Below, in pieces: positions 43,208-51,877 of a DNA stretch of 64,000 nt. Source of the DNA: Pseudoxanthomonas sp. YR558 (GTDB lineage Bacteria > Pseudomonadota > Gammaproteobacteria > Xanthomonadales > Xanthomonadaceae); NCBI RefSeq assembly GCF_900116385.1, contig NZ_FPCI01000001.1:1054001-1118000 (forward strand). Direction: 5' to 3'. Below the pieces are notes generated by a model. The model saw only the letters and a list, made by a program, of their open reading frames with translations. It was not told the DNA's origin and did no database searches. Each line of letters begins with the position of its first letter. Position 1 is the stretch's first letter. Made by a program: the position numbers and the translations under genes.

Positions 43208-44458
43208 TTGCGATCGACGCTCACGTTGCTGGCATTCGCGCTGTTCCTGAGCGGATGCGTCTCCCCTCCTGATGTGCGGCCGTCCCACACGCCCCACAGC
43301 GTCGTGCTCATCTCCATCGACGGCCTGCCCGCCAGCGCGCTGGGACAGGGCAACACGCCCCATCTGGATGCCCTCGCTGCCGCCGGCACGCACGCGGCGT
43401 GGATGAACCCGTCCTACCCCGTGCTGACGTTCCCCAACCATTTCACCCTGGTCACCGGGCTGCGGCCGGACCGGCACGGCATCATCCACAACAGCATGCG
43501 CGACGAATCCGTCGGCGGCTTCAAGGTCGCGGACAAGACTGCGGGCGCCGATGCGCGCTGGTGGCAGGGCGAGCCGATCTGGAACACCGCCGAGAAGGCC
43601 GGCCTGCGCACCGCGATCTGGGCCTGGCCGGGCAGTGCGGCGCCCATCGACGGTCGCCGGCCGACCCGCTGGGTGCCCTACTCGCCCGAGATCAGCGCGG
43701 CCGACCGCGCCGACCAGGTCGCGGGCTGGATGACCGAACCGGTGGCCACGCGCCCGCGCCTGGCCGCGCTGTATTTCGAGCGCGTCGACAACGTGGGGCA
43801 CGAGAAAGGGCCGGGTGCGCCCGAAACGCTGGCGGCGATCCGCGAAGTCGACGCCGCGGTGGGCCGCGTCGTGCAGGCGCTGGACGCCCACGGCCTGCGC
43901 GCAACGACCGACGTGGTGGTGGTGTCCGACCACGGCATGGCACCGGTACGGCCGGACCAGTACATCGCACTGGAGGACATGGCGACGATCGAACAGGCTG
44001 AAGCCGTGAGCACGGGCCAGGTGATCGGCTTCAACCCGCGCGCCGGCCACAAGGCCGATACGGAGCAACGGCTGCTCGGGCGCCACGACCACTACGAATG
44101 CTGGCGCAAGCAGGACCTGCCGGCGCGCTGGCATTACGGTACGCATCCGCGCGTGCCGGCAGTCGTCTGCCAGTTCGATGAGGGCTGGAACGGATTGCCG
44201 GCAGCGCAGCTGCGCCGCGCACCGCAGGAGAAGTTGAACCGCGGTTCGCACGGCTACGACAACGCATTGCCGTCGATGCGCGCGGTATTCATCGCCGCCG
44301 GCCCCAGCTTCCGTCGCGGCACGACGCTGCCGGCCTTCGACAACGTCGACGTGTATCCGTTGCTGGCGGAATTGCTGGGTCTCGCACCCGCGAGGAACGA
44401 TGGCGACGCGGCCACCTTCGCGCCGGTGCTGACGCCGCGGGCAGCGCCCGCGCATTGA
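43208..44458 (+). CDS. Nucleotide pyrophosphatase/phosphodiesterase (NPP) lipoprotein
   Basis: 416 residues from a TTG start (no ATG fits the signal). Lipobox L-S-G-C, Cys17. Alkaline phosphatase superfamily with two-zinc site: Asp38 (S-I-D-G), nucleophile Thr74 in L-T-F-P-N-H-F, then D-N-V-G-H, V-S-D-H-G-M and later S-H-G-Y-D-N. This matches the Xanthomonas NPP, which cleaves phosphodiesters of nucleotides. Envelope location fits scavenging of extracytoplasmic nucleotides. It is divergent from the 111-residue gene across 119 bp. Confidence 0.9.
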   Translation: MRSTLTLLAFALFLSGCVSPPDVRPSHTPHSVVLISIDGLPASALGQGNTPHLDALAAAGTHAAWMNPSYPVLTFPNHFTLVTGLRPDRHGIIHNSMRDESVGGFKVADKTAGADARWWQGEPIWNTAEKAGLRTAIWAWPGSAAPIDGRRPTRWVPYSPEISAADRADQVAGWMTEPVATRPRLAALYFERVDNVGHEKGPGAPETLAAIREVDAAVGRVVQALDAHGLRATTDVVVVSDHGMAPVRPDQYIALEDMATIEQAEAVSTGQVIGFNPRAGHKADTEQRLLGRHDHYECWRKQDLPARWHYGTHPRVPAVVCQFDEGWNGLPAAQLRRAPQEKLNRGSHGYDNALPSMRAVFIAAGPSFRRGTTLPAFDNVDVYPLLAELLGLAPARNDGDAATFAPVLTPRAAPAH

Positions 44459-44495
44459 TGTCCGGAAACGGTGAGTCGGTGCCGGGATGCGGTGC

Positions 44496-44507
44496 TAGCC
44501 TGCGTCC
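44496..44507 (+). promoter_or_regulatory. -10-like hexamer directly before ada-alkA
   Basis: TAGCCT (44496-44501) ends 6 nt before ATG 44508; no Shine-Dalgarno. Suggests leaderless translation. Confidence 0.4.
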
Positions 44508-46007
44508 ATGGTCCCGCCCGATGCCACCGCCCTGCCCGACCGCCACGTCTGCGAACAGGCGCGGCTGAGCCGCGACGCGCGCTTCGACGGCCTGTTCTTC
44601 ACGGCCGTCATCAGCACGCGGATCTACTGCCGGCCGGTGTGCCCGGCGCCCGCACCGAAACCGCAGAACATCGTCTATTACCGGAACGCGGCCGCCGCAG
44701 AAGCCGCGGGCTTCCGCCCCTGCCTGCGCTGCCGGCCGGAACTGGCGCCCGGCGATGGCACGTGGCGGCGTGGCGATGAAGTGGTGGCGCGCGCATTGAA
44801 GCTGATCGACCAGGGTGCACTGGTCGACGCGCCCGTGGCGAACCTCGCCGAACGCGTGGGCCTGGGCGAACGGCAACTGCGGCGGCTATTCACCGATCGC
44901 CTCGGTGCCACGCCGGTGGACGTGCACGGCACGCGCCGCCTGTTGTTCGCCAAACAGCTGCTGACCGAAACCACCCTGCCGATCACGCAGGTGGCGCTGG
45001 CCGCCGGCTTCGGCAGCCTGACCCGGTTCAACACGGCGTTCCGCGAGGAATACCGGATGGCGCCACGCGATCTGCGCAAGCGCGAGCTGCCGCCGACGCA
45101 CGAGGTGATGACGTTGCGGCTCGGTTACCGTCCGCCGTACGACCTCACTGCGATGCTCGATTTCCTGCGCGGCCGTGCGTTGCCGGGCGTGGAAGTCGTC
45201 GATGGGCGCAGCTACCTGCGCGTGATCGGCACGCCGGACGCACCCGGCTGGCTCCGCGTCAGCGCGTGGGATGCAAGCTCGCACGCGCTGCGGCTCGAAC
45301 TGCATGGCAGCACACCGAGCGACCTGTTGCAGATCGTCAGCCGCCTTCGCCGCATGTTCGACCTCGACGCGGACCCCGCCGCGATCGCCGACGCACTCGG
45401 CGACGATCCGCGCTTGCGGCCGTTGCTCGCGGCGCGTCCCGGCCTGCGCCTGCCCAGCGGCTGGGATGGCTTCGAGATCGCGGTGCGCGCGGTGATCGGC
45501 CAGCAGGTCAGCGTGGCCGCCGCACGCACGTTGACCGCGCGCCTCGCACAACGGCACGGCACGCCGCTCGCGATCCCGTTCGACGGACTGACGCACCTGT
45601 TCCCCACACCGGATCTTCTGGCCGATGTGGACCTGACGGAGATCGGCCTGACCCGCGCACGCGCCGACACGATCCGCGGGTTGTCGCGCGCGTTGCTGGA
45701 TGGGCGGGTGGATTTCCGGCCTGAGCGCACGCTGGAGGATTTCACGTCGCGCTGGGTCGCTCTGCCCGGCATCGGTCCGTGGACGGCGCACTACATGGCG
45801 CTGCGCGCGCTCGGTCACCCGGACGCGTTTCCCGCCGACGATCTGGTGCTGCAGAAGGCCGTGCCGACCGACGGCACGCGGATGACCGCCAAAGCGCTGA
45901 CGGCGCGTGCCGGCGCGTGGCGGCCTTGGCGCGGCTATGCGGTGATCCATGTATGGAAGGGCAGCATGCCTGCGCCCAAAGCGTCTGCTGTTGTAGGAGC
46001 GACGTAA
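44508..46007 (+). CDS. alkA: Ada-AlkA fusion: methyl-phosphotriester/AraC regulator with 3-methyladenine glycosylase
   Basis: 499 residues. Zinc domain with Cys41, Cys45, Cys72 and Cys75 (R-I-Y-C-R-P-V-C and C-L-R-C), then an AraC helix-turn-helix (about 90-195), AlkA N-terminal domain (about 200-310) and HhH-GPD glycosylase (about 315-485) with L-P-G-I-G-P-W-T-A-H-Y and an Asp pair at 444-445 that should include the catalytic Asp. The fusion senses methyl damage, regulates and excises 3-methylpurines. No Ada methyltransferase domain is present; ogt follows 85 bp later. The final codons and TAA come from a REP element. Confidence 0.92.
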   Translation: MVPPDATALPDRHVCEQARLSRDARFDGLFFTAVISTRIYCRPVCPAPAPKPQNIVYYRNAAAAEAAGFRPCLRCRPELAPGDGTWRRGDEVVARALKLIDQGALVDAPVANLAERVGLGERQLRRLFTDRLGATPVDVHGTRRLLFAKQLLTETTLPITQVALAAGFGSLTRFNTAFREEYRMAPRDLRKRELPPTHEVMTLRLGYRPPYDLTAMLDFLRGRALPGVEVVDGRSYLRVIGTPDAPGWLRVSAWDASSHALRLELHGSTPSDLLQIVSRLRRMFDLDADPAAIADALGDDPRLRPLLAARPGLRLPSGWDGFEIAVRAVIGQQVSVAAARTLTARLAQRHGTPLAIPFDGLTHLFPTPDLLADVDLTEIGLTRARADTIRGLSRALLDGRVDFRPERTLEDFTSRWVALPGIGPWTAHYMALRALGHPDAFPADDLVLQKAVPTDGTRMTAKALTARAGAWRPWRGYAVIHVWKGSMPAPKASAVVGAT

Positions 46008-46076
46008 GTCGCGACCGGGATGCTGCCATCGACCAGAATGTTCCATTCATGCGGTCGCGACTTACGTCGCTCCTAC
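45993..46076. repeat. REP inverted pair 1 (alkA-ogt gap)
   Basis: Perfect 24-bp arms at 45993-46016 and 46053-46076 (left arm begins GTAGGAGCGACG and ends GTCGCGACC), separated by 36 bp. Each arm is itself a small hairpin (GCGAC-GTAA-GTCGC). The left arm overlaps the last codons and stop of alkA. Same family as the pairs at 57956 and 60799. Confidence 0.95.
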
Positions 46077-46091
46077 CTTGAGCTTCCCGAC

Positions 46092-46589
46092 ATGATCCTG
46101 TTCCGCCATCTCGACAGCCCCGTGGGCACGCTCACCCTCGCCGCGAACGAGGAAGGCCTGCATGCGATCGAGTTCCCACGCAACCGGCATCCGGCGGACC
46201 GGGAAGGTTGGACACCGGGGGATCATCGCGTGCTCGATCTGGCGGCACGCCAGCTGGACGCCTATTTCGCCGCGAAGCGACGCGATTTCGATCTTCCGCT
46301 GGCGCCGCGCGGCACCGACTTCCAGCGCGCCGTGTGGATGACGCTCGCGGGGATCGGCTATGGCGAGACGATCAGCTACGCGCAATTGGCGCAGCGAGTG
46401 GGGAAGCCCACCGCGATGCGTGCGGTGGGCGCGGCGAACGGACGCAATCCGCTGCCCATCGTGCTGCCTTGCCACCGCGTGATCGGTGCGGACGGTGCGC
46501 TCACCGGTTTCGGCGGCGGCCTGCCGACCAAGCAGTTCCTGCTGGAACTGGAAGGCGCGCTGCCCAGGTCACGCGACCTGTTCGGCTGA
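46092..46589 (+). CDS. ogt: Methylated-DNA-protein cysteine methyltransferase
   Basis: 165 residues. Active site I-V-L-P-C-H-R-V with acceptor Cys127; helix-turn-helix region [25 protein letters not shown] (arginine finger and Asn hinge); final [13 protein letters not shown]. Removes O6-alkyl groups from guanine by suicide transfer. Together with the Ada-AlkA fusion it completes a local alkylation-repair locus. Confidence 0.93.
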   Translation: MILFRHLDSPVGTLTLAANEEGLHAIEFPRNRHPADREGWTPGDHRVLDLAARQLDAYFAAKRRDFDLPLAPRGTDFQRAVWMTLAGIGYGETISYAQLAQRVGKPTAMRAVGAANGRNPLPIVLPCHRVIGADGALTGFGGGLPTKQFLLELEGALPRSRDLFG

Positions 46590-46595
46590 GCCGGG

Positions 46596-47357
46596 TCACA
46601 TCCCGCGGAAGCGCTGCTGGAAGGCGCCGCTGACCGGCAGCACGTCGTCGCGCCCCTTGACGCTCAACAGGTGCCGGCCGAGTTCGTCCTTGCGCACGCG
46701 GTCGATGGCCTGCACGCGTACCAGCACGCCGCGGTGCACCTGCCAGAATACGTCCGGATCGAGTCCGCCGAGCAAATCCTTCAATGGCATGCGGATGATG
46801 GCTTCGTCATCGGTGGTCACCACGCGCACGTACTTGTCCTGTGCCTGGAAAAACAGCACCTCGTCGATCGCAATCATGCGCACGCTGTCGCCGACGCTCG
46901 CGGTGATCCAGCGGATCAGACGATCGCCCTGCGGCCGCAGGCGCGCTTCCAGATCGTCGATCAGCGTGCGCATGTCCGGCGCGCGCGCTTCGGCCAGGCG
47001 TGCCTGCATGCGCTCCACCGCCTGTGCCAAGCGCGCGTCCTGCACCGGTTTCAACAGGTAGTCTGCCGCACCGGCCTCGAACGCACGGATGGCGTAATCC
47101 TCGTACGCAGTGGTGAACACCACCAGCCCGCCTTGCGCCACTACTTGCCGCGCGACGTCCAGGCCGCTGACGCCCGGCATGCGGATGTCGAGGAAAGCGA
47201 CCTGCGGGCGGTGTTGCGCGACGGCATCCAGTGCCGACAGCCCATCCTCGCAGACGGCCACGATCTCGAGGTCCGGCCACGCCGCGCGCAGCTGTTGCTG
47301 CAGCGCGCGACGCTGCGGCGCTTCGTCTTCGGCGATCAGAGCGGTGACGGCCTTCAT
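46596..47357 (-). CDS. LytTR response regulator
   Basis: 253 residues. Receiver domain (1-120) with acidic pair Glu10-Asp11, phospho-acceptor Asp57 (F-L-D-I-R-M-P) and Lys in L-L-K-P-V. LytTR DNA-binding domain (about 145-253) with V-L-F-F-Q-A-Q-D-K-Y-V-R-V and F-W-Q-V-H-R-G-V-L-V. Its ATG overlaps the kinase stop by 4 bp. Third gene of the serine hydrolase-kinase-regulator operon. Target genes not visible here. Confidence 0.93.
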   Translation of the reverse strand: MKAVTALIAEDEAPQRRALQQQLRAAWPDLEIVAVCEDGLSALDAVAQHRPQVAFLDIRMPGVSGLDVARQVVAQGGLVVFTTAYEDYAIRAFEAGAADYLLKPVQDARLAQAVERMQARLAEARAPDMRTLIDDLEARLRPQGDRLIRWITASVGDSVRMIAIDEVLFFQAQDKYVRVVTTDDEAIIRMPLKDLLGGLDPDVFWQVHRGVLVRVQAIDRVRKDELGRHLLSVKGRDDVLPVSGAFQQRFRGM

Positions 47358-48571
47358 GCCGACGACCCTAGCGGCACGCGGATCTCCGCGCAAACACCGC
47401 GACCTCCCATGGCTGGCGCCAGAGCGAAAGCGGCACGCGTGCCGTAACGCGCCGACAGTTGTTCGCGCACGTTCGCCAGGCCCACGCCGGTGCTCAGGCC
47501 GGGTTGCAGGCCGGCGCCATCGTCGCGCACCTGCACACGCAGCATGCCGTCCTCGCGGACCGCCTCGATGTCGATGCGGCCCGGGCCGGGTCTGGGTTCG
47601 ATGCCGTGTTTGATCGCGTTCTCCACCAGCGTGATCAGCAGCGAGGGCGGAAACGGCGACGCACGCAACGCATCGTCGGCGCGCACGGCGTAGGCCAGCC
47701 GGCCGCCCATGCGCACCTGCATCAGCGCGAGATAACTGCTGCAGATATCGAGCTGCTGCCCGAGCGTGGCATGCAGGCCGCGGTCGTCGCGCAGTTTCGG
47801 AATGGTGGCGCGAAGGAAATCGACCAGCGCGTCCAGCGTGGCTTCGGCCTGCGCGGGATCCTGCCGCACCAGCGCGCGCACCGAGGCCAGGGTGTTGAAC
47901 AGGAAGTGGGGTTCCACCTGCGCCTGCAGCACGCCCAGGCGCAGGTCGGCTTCATGCACGCGTCCTTCCAGCGCGCTGAGTTCGCGGCCATGGTGGTGCT
48001 CGTCCCAGCGGCGGTGCTCGCTGAAGTACGCCCGCAGCGCTAGCCCGCCGCCGAACAGGCCATAGATGACCACCAAGGCCGCAACGTTGATCGCCAGCCC
48101 GATCGCTTTCACCAGCGGTGCCGGTGTCGAGGGCGTCATGTTCAATCCCGCAGCTTCCAGGCCCGGCTTGATCAGCTGCTCGATGTAGGACGATCCGACG
48201 CGGTCGATGAAGAAGCTGAGCACCATGCCGACCAGCACGGCGATCACGACGGCCTTGCGCTCGCGCGCCACGGGCCATGCACGGTGCCGCACGGCGGTGG
48301 CCAAGGCGGGCCCCAGCGTGGCCATGAGGCTGAAGACGACGAACTGCGTGATCGCGACCTTGATCGCGACGCCAAGGTCCTGCACCGCCACGCCGGTGCC
48401 CGTGCCGATGAAGGCGGCGACCACCGCGATTACGCTGCAGAACAGCAGGCTGCGACCGAGCAGCCAACGCAGGCCGAACACCGGGTACTGGCGATAACGG
48501 CTCCAGACCGCATCGCCACCCACCAGCACTTCGGCGGGCAGCTTCTGTCGCAGCGGATAGGTCCGCTCCAT
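47354..48571 (-). CDS. LytS-type sensor histidine kinase
   Basis: 405 residues. Four membrane helices in the N-terminal half (about 37-60, 70-93, 105-122, 152-178), then the His_kinase (LytS/YpdA class) domain with phospho-acceptor His222 in Q-V-E-P-H-F-L-F-N and an ATPase region with V-E-N-A-I-K-H-G and D-D-G-A-G. Pairs with the LytTR regulator (4-bp overlap) and follows the serine hydrolase stop by 2 bp. The signal may be a product of the hydrolase. Confidence 0.92.
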   Translation of the reverse strand: MERTYPLRQKLPAEVLVGGDAVWSRYRQYPVFGLRWLLGRSLLFCSVIAVVAAFIGTGTGVAVQDLGVAIKVAITQFVVFSLMATLGPALATAVRHRAWPVARERKAVVIAVLVGMVLSFFIDRVGSSYIEQLIKPGLEAAGLNMTPSTPAPLVKAIGLAINVAALVVIYGLFGGGLALRAYFSEHRRWDEHHHGRELSALEGRVHEADLRLGVLQAQVEPHFLFNTLASVRALVRQDPAQAEATLDALVDFLRATIPKLRDDRGLHATLGQQLDICSSYLALMQVRMGGRLAYAVRADDALRASPFPPSLLITLVENAIKHGIEPRPGPGRIDIEAVREDGMLRVQVRDDGAGLQPGLSTGVGLANVREQLSARYGTRAAFALAPAMGGRGVCAEIRVPLGSSA

Positions 48572-48573
48572 GC

Positions 48574-50217
48574 TTACTTCCTTTCGCCGCGCAGTTGTTG
48601 GCCGGCCTGCTTCAGCGTCAGCGCAACCACCTTGCCGGCCGCATCGCGTTCGAAGCGGATCTCCGCGCCGACGGCGTCCATGACGAACACATCGCGCTCG
48701 ACCGCCTGCACCGGCAACGCTGGCTGGCCCGTACCCTGGATGGTCAGCGTCTCGCCCTGCGCTTTCACCGTGAGCGCGAACGCGGGCACCAGCGGGTACT
48801 CGCCTTCGTATTCGCGCAATGCGGCCGCATCGATCTTCAACACGGGCTTCGCCGCGGCGGCATCGATCCGCTTGGCCGGCATCACGCCGCCCATCTGCAT
48901 CCACGTGAACGACTGGCCCGCCGCCGTGCGCTGCGGCCGCAATACCGCGTCGAAATCACGCGGATAGAAATCGCCTGCGCTGTCGTAACCCATCGCATAC
49001 GCGCCCTGGCCGGCGGCCTGGATCTCCAGCGCATCGCCCTTGCGGCGCAGGGTCATCTTCATGCCACCGGCAAGTTCGTATTCGCCGGCGAGTGCGTCGA
49101 GCAACGTGCCGTCCGGCGTGGCTTCGCGGCGCGGCGTGCCGAGCGGAAAGCTGGCATCGACCAGATGCAGACCCAGCGAGCCCAGGCTGCCGATCGAGTT
49201 CCACGTCGTGTCGGACAGGATCACCACGCCGCGCTGCTTGTCCTTGTCGAACGACACGAATGACGAGAAACCACCGGTGCCGCCTTCGTGCACGTGCACG
49301 GTGCGACCGCCAACGGGCATCAGCATCCAGTTCATCGCCATCGGCGGCGCGTCCGACACCTTCTGCTGCGAACGCTGCAAAGCGGCCGAGATCGCGGTGG
49401 ATTCGGTTCCCAACTGGCCTTGCACGTAGCGCACCATGTCATCCAGCGTGGCGCGCACGCCGCCGACACCGGCGAGGTTGGTCTGGAAATGCCAGGCCGA
49501 CGTGGCCCGTGCGTTCGGCGTATGGCCCACGGCTGCGCGCACACCGGCGGGCGCCGCATTGACATAGGCATGCTGCATGCCGAGCGGCGCGAACAGGCGC
49601 TGCTTCAGCAGCGTTTCCATATCCGTGCCCGCACGACGCGCGACGGCGTACGAGAGCACCATCGAGGCGAAGTTGGAATATTCGAACTTGGTGCCGGGCG
49701 CTGCGGTGAGGGTGACGTCGCCCAACGACGCGAGCAGTGCGGCTTCGTCCAGCTTCGCGTAGGGGTCCGTCATGTCGGGCGCCCCCATGCGCGAAGGCAG
49801 CGCCGGCAGTCCGGAGGTGTGGGTCACGACGTGGCGCAGCAGGATCGGCTTGCCCTGGAACTGCGGCAGCTTCGTGCCTTCGGGCAACCAGGCGGAGAGC
49901 GGATCGTCCAGCGAACCTTTCCCCTGCCCGATCAGATCGGCGAGCAAGGCCGCGGTCATGGTTTTGCTGACCGAGCCGATCTCGAAGGCGGCATCGGGCC
50001 CGATGCGCGACGCATCCTTCGCATCCGCGCACTGGTACGTGCGGGCGACGGTGCCGGCTTCGACGACCGCGGCCGCCATGCAGGCCCCGGTGCGATCGCC
50101 CTGCAGGCGCTGCTGGACCTTGCCGGCCAGCGCCTGGTCGGTCATGGCATGGGCGGGCGTGACGGCGGCGAAGCCGGCGGCGGCAACGGCGAGGGCGATC
50201 GAATGAGCGTAGGCCAT
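48574..50217 (-). CDS. Secreted serine beta-lactamase-like hydrolase (class C/esterase family)
   Basis: 547 residues. Sec signal ending T-P-A-H-A (about 24). Catalytic motifs of the penicillin-binding/AmpC/EstB fold: S-V-S-K (Ser82, Lys85), Y-S-N (180-182) and H-E-G-G-T-G-G (from His310, in place of KTG). The C-terminal 170 residues form a second beta-rich domain seen in many such hydrolases. Probably an esterase or D-aminopeptidase rather than a resistance enzyme. AGGAGA precedes the ATG. First gene of an operon with a LytS/LytR pair. Confidence 0.88.
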   Translation of the reverse strand: MAYAHSIALAVAAAGFAAVTPAHAMTDQALAGKVQQRLQGDRTGACMAAAVVEAGTVARTYQCADAKDASRIGPDAAFEIGSVSKTMTAALLADLIGQGKGSLDDPLSAWLPEGTKLPQFQGKPILLRHVVTHTSGLPALPSRMGAPDMTDPYAKLDEAALLASLGDVTLTAAPGTKFEYSNFASMVLSYAVARRAGTDMETLLKQRLFAPLGMQHAYVNAAPAGVRAAVGHTPNARATSAWHFQTNLAGVGGVRATLDDMVRYVQGQLGTESTAISAALQRSQQKVSDAPPMAMNWMLMPVGGRTVHVHEGGTGGFSSFVSFDKDKQRGVVILSDTTWNSIGSLGSLGLHLVDASFPLGTPRREATPDGTLLDALAGEYELAGGMKMTLRRKGDALEIQAAGQGAYAMGYDSAGDFYPRDFDAVLRPQRTAAGQSFTWMQMGGVMPAKRIDAAAAKPVLKIDAAALREYEGEYPLVPAFALTVKAQGETLTIQGTGQPALPVQAVERDVFVMDAVGAEIRFERDAAGKVVALTLKQAGQQLRGERK

Positions 50218-50343
50218 GGCGGTTCTCCTGACGGGATGGTGGCCATGCTGGCGGACGCCTTCGCCATGCGTGCGGGTCTGCGATGGGCGACCCGGTGGCC
50301 GCGATGAACGCCGCGATCCCGCGGATGGCCGACGCGCCAAGCC

Positions 50344-51600
50344 CTAGTCGCCCAGCAACTGGCGCACGGTGGCGCCGTAACGACGCGCGATGGCATCGCC
50401 GTCCACGTGGCGGCCTTCGGTGACCATCTCGCGGCCACCGACACGGACCGAGCGGACCAGCGGCCGGTTGCCTGCGAACAGCCAGCGGTCCACCACGTCG
50501 TCGGTCGTCGCAGCTGCCAGCGCGGGGGCATCCGCATCCAGCCAGACGGCGTCCTGTGGATCCGGCGCAAGGCCCGTGGCATCCGCCTCGCTGTCCAGTA
50601 CTCCCGCCAGCAGGGTACGGCCGACACTCGGCGAACCCGGCAGCACCGCGATGTTGCGATGGCGCGTGATGAGTCGCTGGCCGTACTCCAGCCAGCGCAG
50701 CTCTTCCACCGGCGATACCGAGACGTGCGAATCCGAACCGATGCCCCAGCGGCCGCCGGCCTGCAGGAACTCGCGCAGCGGGAACAGGCCATCGCCGAGG
50801 TTCGCTTCCGTCGTGGGACAGATCGCGACGGTGGCGCCGCTGTCGGCGATGCCACATGTTTCTTCCGGGGTCAGGTGCGTGGCGTGCACCAGTGTCCAGC
50901 GCCGATCGACCGGGAATTCGCGCAGCAACCATTCCACCGGCCGCGCGTCGCGCAGCGCCAAGCAGTCCTGTACTTCGCCCACCTGCTCGGCAATGTGGAT
51001 GTGCACCGGTGCATCGGCAGGCAGTGCCGACAGCACCTCGCGCATGGCGGCTTCCGGCACCGCACGCAGGCTGTGGAACGCACAGCCGACGCGCAACCGC
51101 GCGTCCTGCAGCGGACGCAAGGCTTCGAGCAGACGGAGGAAACCATCCACGTCGTGCCCGAACCTTCGCTGGCGCGCCGACAGTTCACGGCCGTCGAAGC
51201 CGCCCGTCATGTACAGCACCGGCAACAGGGTCATGCCGATGCCGGTGTCGCGCGCAGCGGCGATCAAGGCGTTCGACATCGCCGCGGGGTCGTCGTAGGG
51301 CGCGCCGTCGGGCTGGTGATGCACGTAATGGAATTCGCACACGCGGGTGTAGCCGGCTTCCAGCATCTCGGCGTACAGCTGCGTCGCCACCGCGTAGGTG
51401 CTCTCCGGCGTCATCCGCGCGGCGAAGCGGTACATGATTTCCCGCCAGGTCCAGAAACTGTCTTCCGGATTCGTCTGGTGCTCGGCCATCCCCGCCATCG
51501 CCCGCTGGAAGGCGTGCGAATGCAGGTCGGCGATGCCGGGAACACGCCATCCTGCGTCGGTCAGGACGGGCAGGCCTGCGGGAGAATCGGGATTCGACAT
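50344..51600 (-). CDS. hutF: Formimidoylglutamate deiminase
   Basis: 418 residues. Amidohydrolase with metal motif A-D-L-H-S-H-A-F-Q-R-A-M-A-G (His27, His29), then H-I-H-I-A-E-Q and I-G-S-D-S-H-V-S. It converts N-formimidoyl-L-glutamate to N-formyl-L-glutamate in the five-step histidine route. Relative to typical HutF, the N-terminal beta-sandwich is about 35-40 residues shorter, judged from the short distance to the HxH motif. It is divergent from a small membrane protein and hutI. Confidence 0.93.
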   Translation of the reverse strand: MSNPDSPAGLPVLTDAGWRVPGIADLHSHAFQRAMAGMAEHQTNPEDSFWTWREIMYRFAARMTPESTYAVATQLYAEMLEAGYTRVCEFHYVHHQPDGAPYDDPAAMSNALIAAARDTGIGMTLLPVLYMTGGFDGRELSARQRRFGHDVDGFLRLLEALRPLQDARLRVGCAFHSLRAVPEAAMREVLSALPADAPVHIHIAEQVGEVQDCLALRDARPVEWLLREFPVDRRWTLVHATHLTPEETCGIADSGATVAICPTTEANLGDGLFPLREFLQAGGRWGIGSDSHVSVSPVEELRWLEYGQRLITRHRNIAVLPGSPSVGRTLLAGVLDSEADATGLAPDPQDAVWLDADAPALAAATTDDVVDRWLFAGNRPLVRSVRVGGREMVTEGRHVDGDAIARRYGATVRQLLGD

Positions 51601-51632
51601 GGCGGTGCTTACGGCCGGCGACAGGGGTGCGT

Positions 51633-51639
51633 TAGGCTA
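51633..51639. promoter_or_regulatory. Symmetric -10-like element between hutF and the small-protein/hutI genes
   Basis: TAGGCTA reads as TAGGCT on plus and TAGCCT on minus, roughly midway in the 72-bp divergent gap. It could serve both directions. No convincing -35 was seen. Confidence 0.3.
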
Positions 51640-51672
51640 CCGCGTCGCCCACGCCAAGACACGCCCGCCGCC

Positions 51673-51873
51673 ATGCTTGCCATTGCCCTCTCGCTGGTTG
51701 CCGTCGCCCTCGCGCTGATGGCGGTCTTCATCGCCGTGCAGGCGCAGAAGAAGAAAGGTGGCGCCGGCAACGGCGCCGGCGAAAGCGCCACCGAGCCCGG
51801 GCTTTCCACGCACACCGACACGGCGTGCGCATCCGATGGCGGCGGCTGCGATGGTGGCGGTGGAGGCGACTGA
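51673..51873 (+). CDS. Small single-pass membrane protein with Gly/Cys-rich tail
   Basis: 66 residues: one hydrophobic helix (about 2-23), a basic Q-K-K-K patch, then a low-complexity tail with D-T-A-C and [11 protein letters not shown]. It lies 4 bp upstream of hutI on the same strand and 72 bp from hutF. Its small size and the absence of homology signals make it uncertain, but the inside-positive helix and clean spacing are good signs. Confidence 0.55.
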   Translation: MLAIALSLVAVALALMAVFIAVQAQKKKGGAGNGAGESATEPGLSTHTDTACASDGGGCDGGGGGD

Positions 51874-51877
51874 CGAC

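Noticed and set aside
45993..46076. The REP pair as an ordinary terminator for alkA.
   Set aside because: The same sequence recurs at two other places with near-identical arms and no T-run, so it is a dispersed repeat, although it may also stop transcription.
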